Assembly (NCBI GenBank): GCA_031290295.1
Contig: JAITNT010000012.1
Coordinates: forward strand, 1-10,490
DNA from: Clostridiales bacterium
Lineage (GTDB): Bacteria > Bacillota > Clostridia > Christensenellales > DUVY01
Reading direction: 5' to 3'
DNA: 10,490 nucleotides
Both the position numbers and the translations under genes were made by a program. This document shows positions 8,601-10,490 of the stretch, piece by piece. A model generated the notes under the pieces. That model was not told where the DNA came from. It saw only the letters and a program-made list of their open reading frames with translations, and searched no databases. Position 1 is the first letter of the stretch. The number at the start of each line of letters is the position of its first letter.

Positions 8601-9001
8601 ATAACGGTGCGGTTCAGGTGCCCTCGGCAAGCGCGCAGGGTATCGGCGTAGGCGTCGTCGTCACCGTAAGCGGCGGACAAACTAACGCGGGAATCTATAC
8701 CGCGACGGGAAGCGCCTCTAACGCCAACTACACGCTTACTAACGCGAGCGTACAGTTCACGGTAAGCCCTAAGGAAATCGACGTCGTTTGGGACGCCGCT
8801 ACGACGGTCTTTACCTACGACGGCGAGGAGCATAAACCCGCCGTTACCGGTACGACGGGCACGGTCGGCGGCGATACGGTAACTATAACCGTGAGCGGCG
8901 GACAGACCGAGGCGGGGACTTATACCGCGACGGCAAACTGCTCCGACCCTAATTACGTTATATCCGCCGCGACTAAGAGCAAGAGCTTTACTATTACTTA
9001 A
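5621..9001 (+). CDS. Five-span membrane protein with large extracellular region and MBG repeats
   Basis: A 1126-residue surface protein. After a ~35-residue polar N-terminus come five hydrophobic spans at about 36-58, 63-84, 96-118, 125-149 and 159-178. The loops at 85-95 (RTNFRFSYSR) and 150-158 (ARAPVHKTR) are positively charged, so by the positive-inside rule the N-terminus is inside and everything after residue ~180 is outside. The outer part begins with a stretch reminiscent of BspA-like leucine-rich repeats (about 195-260; IDRVTIEGTESVAF). A unique region follows, ending in SYKLRAKW (about 490-500), like the end of a Listeria-Bacteroides repeat, then an Ig-like segment (about 503-598), a degenerate MBG-like unit (599-683) and six clear MBG-like repeats (684-1126). 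No cleavable signal peptide or LPXTG anchor is seen; the multi-span N-terminus does the anchoring. MBG domains are known from bacterial surface and adhesion proteins. Being in an operon with a helicase and zinc proteins is odd. The architecture is firm; the function (adhesion, sensing or barrier) is not known. Confidence 0.9.
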   Translation: MVYNSKKAPFNPNSATVPDGEAFAEFSAARLSSKNAPVIFANASLLAVYLIAFISMLAGGFNTAVLVFTIFLIVITALHLLTACRTNFRFSYSRAGSVLYIIFSLIFNLVCMFAGFGLASGRHTFTVGGFLTVTAVYLSFIAILIYSLAYARAPVHKTRIGAIAVIALATAGVIGFSLYNMTVGYFGQSDGVGHGERAVVYKREGDFYAAVDCVNGGGDSIVVRDKFNGRDVTSIDCKLFSKQGIDRVTIEGTESVAFRNPETLNGINPYITIYVAYERVDEYKASLYTDPAYADAVSDESISYFFDALVPIIDYNSEIYLTFTYNKDKTPTGLSFIPTFKAPKGTEFTADDLPETYRPYFDNQSDLEWAWHTPAKLALRDLIYTAPGVSASLIGEPGFPTPIEYPAKIDAAFDTVYDLAMDKNDDLYPAPADWKAVNYMSESRIPFNLSTSRPGCEASWEIAAVGASVWKDIGNDSALLKDYVAKAAEPSYKLRAKWRVIAPVINELKSNHANDTFTYGEDVILSAVPASHALIAGFSYSVGYNGFTAATGSAAEINLGALLPDIITYTCTVRATDGFNPALYAEASKTIMVTVNKKALSFGWVLPADLEYNADDKQISCTFDEAQLVGSDSLQYGSDYKISGDTARDAGAYASAIIIMGYYADLYTVAADSQSVQFTVTKKSVTATWSGTALTYSGAAQTPSSSAVGVGADGALAITVTGGQTDAGTYTATAVADNGNYTLSNPTAGFTISPLSVNVTWADTVLTYNGAVQTPSASATGVGGINIPLTVSGGQTNAAAANDATASITDDLQRVNYALSNPETGFTISPLSVNVTWTNTSLTYNGAVQTPSASAVGVGGVNIPVTVSGGQTNVGSGYTASAGVTDSNYGLNNPTSAFAITKRSVAVNWGATSVVYNGEEQAPSASAVGAGADGALVIAVAASGGHISAGSYTATASLTDGQQNANYTLSNPTVDFTVTPLAVAVVWGNTSFTYNGAVQVPSASAQGIGVGVVVTVSGGQTNAGIYTATGSASNANYTLTNASVQFTVSPKEIDVVWDAATTVFTYDGEEHKPAVTGTTGTVGGDTVTITVSGGQTEAGTYTATANCSDPNYVISAATKSKSFTIT
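7670..8998 (+). repeat. Six tandem MBG-like protein repeats of 70-78 residues
   Basis: Units begin at bases 7670, 7886, 8114, 8330, 8564 and 8774 and encode 72, 76, 72, 78, 70 and 75 residues. Each follows the plan SVxVxW, then TYNGAVQTPSASA, VGVGG, ITVSGGQTNAGTYTATA, NYTLSNPT, and FTISP. A degenerate seventh unit precedes them (7415-7669; it keeps LEYNADDKQ, DAGAYASAI and VQFTVTKK). The last unit is followed directly by the stop codon, so there is no C-terminal anchoring or sorting tail. Confidence 0.9.
7863..8240 (+). repeat. Near-identical DNA direct repeat (7863-8012 and 8091-8240)
   Basis: Two 150-base copies are offset by 228 bases, exactly one MBG unit. I count about 17 mismatches by eye (roughly 89% identity), far closer than the other repeat units are to each other. 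Both copies span the end of one unit and most of the next. Mismatches cluster at 7903-7917 and its counterpart. This points to a recent in-frame duplication or gene conversion in the repeat domain. Confidence 0.75.
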
Positions 9002-9004
9002 ATT

Positions 9005-9012
9005 AAGGGAGG
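9005..9012 (+). promoter_or_regulatory. Strong Shine-Dalgarno site, AAGGGAGG
   Basis: This near-perfect anti-16S match lies 7 bases before the ATG at 9020, in the 18-base gap after the MBG gene stop. It fixes the start of the next gene and suggests that gene is translated efficiently. Confidence 0.75.
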
Positions 9013-9019
9013 AACCGCA

Positions 9020-10129
9020 ATGTATTGTCCTCATTGTAAAAAAAATATATACGCCGAGCCGTTGCAGACGAACACCAACGAGCTTTTTTGTCCGGAGTGC
9101 CTGGGAGATTTTTTTCCGAGCCGACAGACGATAGAAACTACGCCCGAAAACGTGTCTATGTTCGCAAAGTCGGAGATACTCTTTTCGCAAGGCAAGTACG
9201 ATACCGCGCTTGCGCTTTGCCGTAACGCCGCGCTTCTGAGGAATCCTCACGCCGTAATTAACATGGGCTATTATTGCGAGCGCGGATACTTCCCCTATCA
9301 GGGCGAGGCGGAGCGCGTGCGAAGCGCGTTCGAGTGGTACGACATTATCGCGCTGCGCGACCCCGTCTATAACGGCTCTTTGCGCGCAACGGCATTACCC
9401 GCCTCCGAAATAAAGGGCGCGTGCGACGCCGAGCTTATAAGCACCGCGCTTTATAACATCTTCTGTCTTTTGAAAAACACCGATTCGCACAGCGTAGACC
9501 GCCTGCTTAAGGAATCCCAGAGCGCCACCTGCCGCAAGCTCGCCAAGCAGCTCGGGCTTGCCGTAGCCGAACAGGAGTTCGAGAGCGCGAATCTCGCTCC
9601 GCCCAAGACCGAGGGACAAAGCGCGCAATTCGTCAAAAGGCTCTCGGGCGGCAACGTCGTTTTCGGCTTACAGACGGTAAAAACCGAGGCGCTCGCCGCG
9701 CTTTGCCTAAGCGACGGAGACGACGCCAAAAAGCACGAGCTATCCTCGCTGTTGCTTAATTACGATTTTTGGCTGGCGCCCGTAGACACGCAGCCCAAAT
9801 GGGAATCCGCGGGCAACGCGGAGAATCTGCGCAAGCTTACGGCGAATTACCAAAAAAGCGGCGTCGGTCTGCTGATAGTCGCTTATTGGTCGAGCGGCAC
9901 GAAGAAAATCGCTTACAAAAAAACCGTCGCGAACGGTGAAAAACGCGCTAAGGCGCGCGCCTATAAGGTTACGCTGTCTAAGGAGAGCTTTAATGCCTTT
10001 TTAAGGTCGCGGCTTCCGGACGACGCGTTCAGGGACTTCGAGCGGAGCGACATTATTATCGCGTCCGAACGCGCCAAGGCAAACAACGACGAACGGTCGC
10101 GCGCCGTTCTGCAGATGTGTTCAAAATAA
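9020..10129 (+). CDS. Zinc-ribbon protein with TPR/Sel1-like helical segment
   Basis: A 369-residue protein, probably cytoplasmic (no signal peptide or membrane span). The N-terminus is a clear zinc ribbon: C3-P-H-C6 and C24-P-E-C27, separated by 17 residues. Residues ~45-112 look like TPR or Sel1-like helix pairs (FSQGKYDTALALCRNAAL, then HAVINMGYYCERGYF and SAFEWYDIIA), a fold that usually mediates protein-protein contacts. The remaining ~250 residues match no family I can name; they include a hydrophobic segment GVGLLIVAYW (281-290) flanked by a lysine/arginine-rich stretch (to about 320). The strong ribosome binding site and the 18-base gap place it in the operon as its last visible member before a 71-base spacer. 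The zinc ribbon echoes those of the helicase tail and the 3946-5631 protein, so it could be an adaptor in the same complex; that is inference. The zinc ribbon is firm, the TPR/Sel1 call is moderate and the function is unknown. Confidence 0.85.
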   Translation: MYCPHCKKNIYAEPLQTNTNELFCPECLGDFFPSRQTIETTPENVSMFAKSEILFSQGKYDTALALCRNAALLRNPHAVINMGYYCERGYFPYQGEAERVRSAFEWYDIIALRDPVYNGSLRATALPASEIKGACDAELISTALYNIFCLLKNTDSHSVDRLLKESQSATCRKLAKQLGLAVAEQEFESANLAPPKTEGQSAQFVKRLSGGNVVFGLQTVKTEALAALCLSDGDDAKKHELSSLLLNYDFWLAPVDTQPKWESAGNAENLRKLTANYQKSGVGLLIVAYWSSGTKKIAYKKTVANGEKRAKARAYKVTLSKESFNAFLRSRLPDDAFRDFERSDIIIASERAKANNDERSRAVLQMCSK

Positions 10130-10139
10130 TTTTTTTGAA
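10091..10139 (+). terminator. Possible weak terminator or attenuator at operon end
   Basis: A perfect inverted repeat, GAACGG (10091-10096) with CCGTTC (10104-10109), lies at the end of the preceding coding region. A second, AT-only one, TTCAAAA (10120-10126) with TTTTGAA (10133-10139), spans the stop codon and overlaps a run of seven T (10130-10136). The GC stem sits about 20 bases before the T run, too far for a standard intrinsic terminator, so at best this is a leaky stop. Confidence 0.3.
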
Positions 10140-10144
10140 TTCGG

Positions 10145-10173
10145 TTTACTTTCCACGCGATATTATGTACACT
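10145..10173 (+). promoter_or_regulatory. Candidate sigma-A promoter for the last gene
   Basis: In the 71-base intergenic gap, TTTACT (10145-10150) and TACACT (10168-10173) are spaced 17 bases apart. Each matches the -35 and -10 consensus at 4 of 6 positions. The segment is AT-richer than its surroundings. An alternative -10, TATTAT (10161-10166), would leave a poor spacing of 10 bases. Transcription would begin near 10180, giving a short leader before the ribosome binding site. Confidence 0.4.
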
Positions 10174-10200
10174 TAAAACAAAAACAAAGGCGGAACGATT

Positions 10201-10490
10201 ATGGACGAGCTTGAAATGAAGCGGCAGATACTGGAAAGATTAGAGGCGGTGGATATTCCGCTGCCGCGTAAATTTAACAAAACGGAATTTAACGTCTATT
10301 CCTTTTCAAACGATATCGCACCGCTCGCGTATACCGCGGCGATTAACATACTGCACTACTGTAATTCCGTCAAGCACGCGCAAAAATACGACGCTAAGGG
10401 CGCGTTAAAAACCGTGCTGTCGATTTGGAGCGACGCCGCCGCCGAAAAAAACAGGCGGTATCACGACGGATATATTTCGGAGTTGCAAAG
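10201..10490 (+). CDS. Unrecognised protein, 3'-truncated by the window
   Basis: The frame opens at ATG 10201, preceded by AAAGGCGGA (10186-10194) with 6 bases of spacing, and stays open to the right edge (96 full codons). The visible part begins MDELEMKRQILERLEAVDIP, a charged probable helix. It continues through FNVYSFSNDIAPLAYTAAINILHYC and ends in helix-like, charged sequence (SIWSDAAAEKNRRYHDGYISELQ). No signal peptide, membrane span or known motif is evident. Codon use and ribosome binding site resemble its neighbours, so it is a real gene, but I cannot assign a family. It follows the zinc-ribbon gene after 71 bases, with a possible promoter of its own, so it may or may not belong to the same transcript. 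Confidence 0.75.
   Translation, partial: MDELEMKRQILERLEAVDIPLPRKFNKTEFNVYSFSNDIAPLAYTAAINILHYCNSVKHAQKYDAKGALKTVLSIWSDAAAEKNRRYHDGYISELQ

Noticed and set aside
7670..8998. CRISPR-like or non-coding tandem repeats
   Set aside because: Units are 210-234 bases, remain in frame, and encode a conserved protein pattern.
8054..9250. Long minus-strand open frame (398 residues)
   Set aside because: It lies antisense to the MBG repeats and the next gene. Its product is arginine-rich and low in complexity, mirroring the repeats, and the plus-strand genes there are unambiguous. It is a shadow of codon bias.
10091..10136. Strong intrinsic terminator
   Set aside because: The GC stem is about 20 bases from the T run and the nearer stem is only A/T pairs, so it is kept only as a low-confidence weak terminator.

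Overview
The window is a compact, single-strand stretch of bacterial DNA of moderate-to-high GC. Six genes all read on the + strand: one cut off at the left edge, four complete, and one cut off at the right edge. Every visible stop codon is TAA. Starts are preceded by strong purine-rich ribosome binding sites (AGGGGG, AAGGGAGG). MBG-type surface repeats and an 'AKW'-ended segment like Listeria-Bacteroides repeats appear together with these sites. This fits an uncultured anaerobic Firmicute (Clostridia-like, perhaps gut-associated). That placement is an inference from style; no marker gene is present.

Layout. (1) 1-1133: an Hsp70/DnaK-family protein lacking its N-terminus. Its nucleotide-binding core is divergent, it has a recognisable beta substrate-binding domain, and it stops where the helical lid would begin. 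(2) 1149-3932: a SNF2/RapA-type SF2 helicase with all the main motifs and a long cysteine-rich C-terminal tail. (3) 3946-5631: an unrecognised protein whose C-terminal half is packed with CxxC zinc-binding pairs. (4) 5621-9001: a large membrane protein with five predicted membrane spans followed by about 950 residues predicted to lie outside the cell, ending in six tandem MBG-like repeats. (5) 9020-10129: a zinc-ribbon protein with a TPR/Sel1-like helical segment. (6) 10201-10490: the start of another unrecognised protein, after a 71-base gap that holds a plausible promoter.

Genes 1-5 are separated by 15, 13, -11 and 18 bases, so they almost certainly form one operon whose promoter lies upstream of the window. 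Gene 6 may have its own promoter.

The combination is unusual: an Hsp70-like protein, a DNA-translocating SNF2 enzyme with a zinc-rich tail, two further zinc-binding proteins, and a surface-exposed repeat protein. I recognise no named system with this gene set. A cautious reading is that the cytoplasmic proteins form a chaperone- or ATPase-controlled nucleic-acid machine held together by zinc modules, and that the membrane protein couples it to, or is co-expressed with, the cell surface. A defence or conflict role is possible but nothing in the window proves it. There are no tRNAs, rRNAs, CRISPR arrays, insertion sequences or integrases visible, and no gene-free stretch longer than 71 bases.
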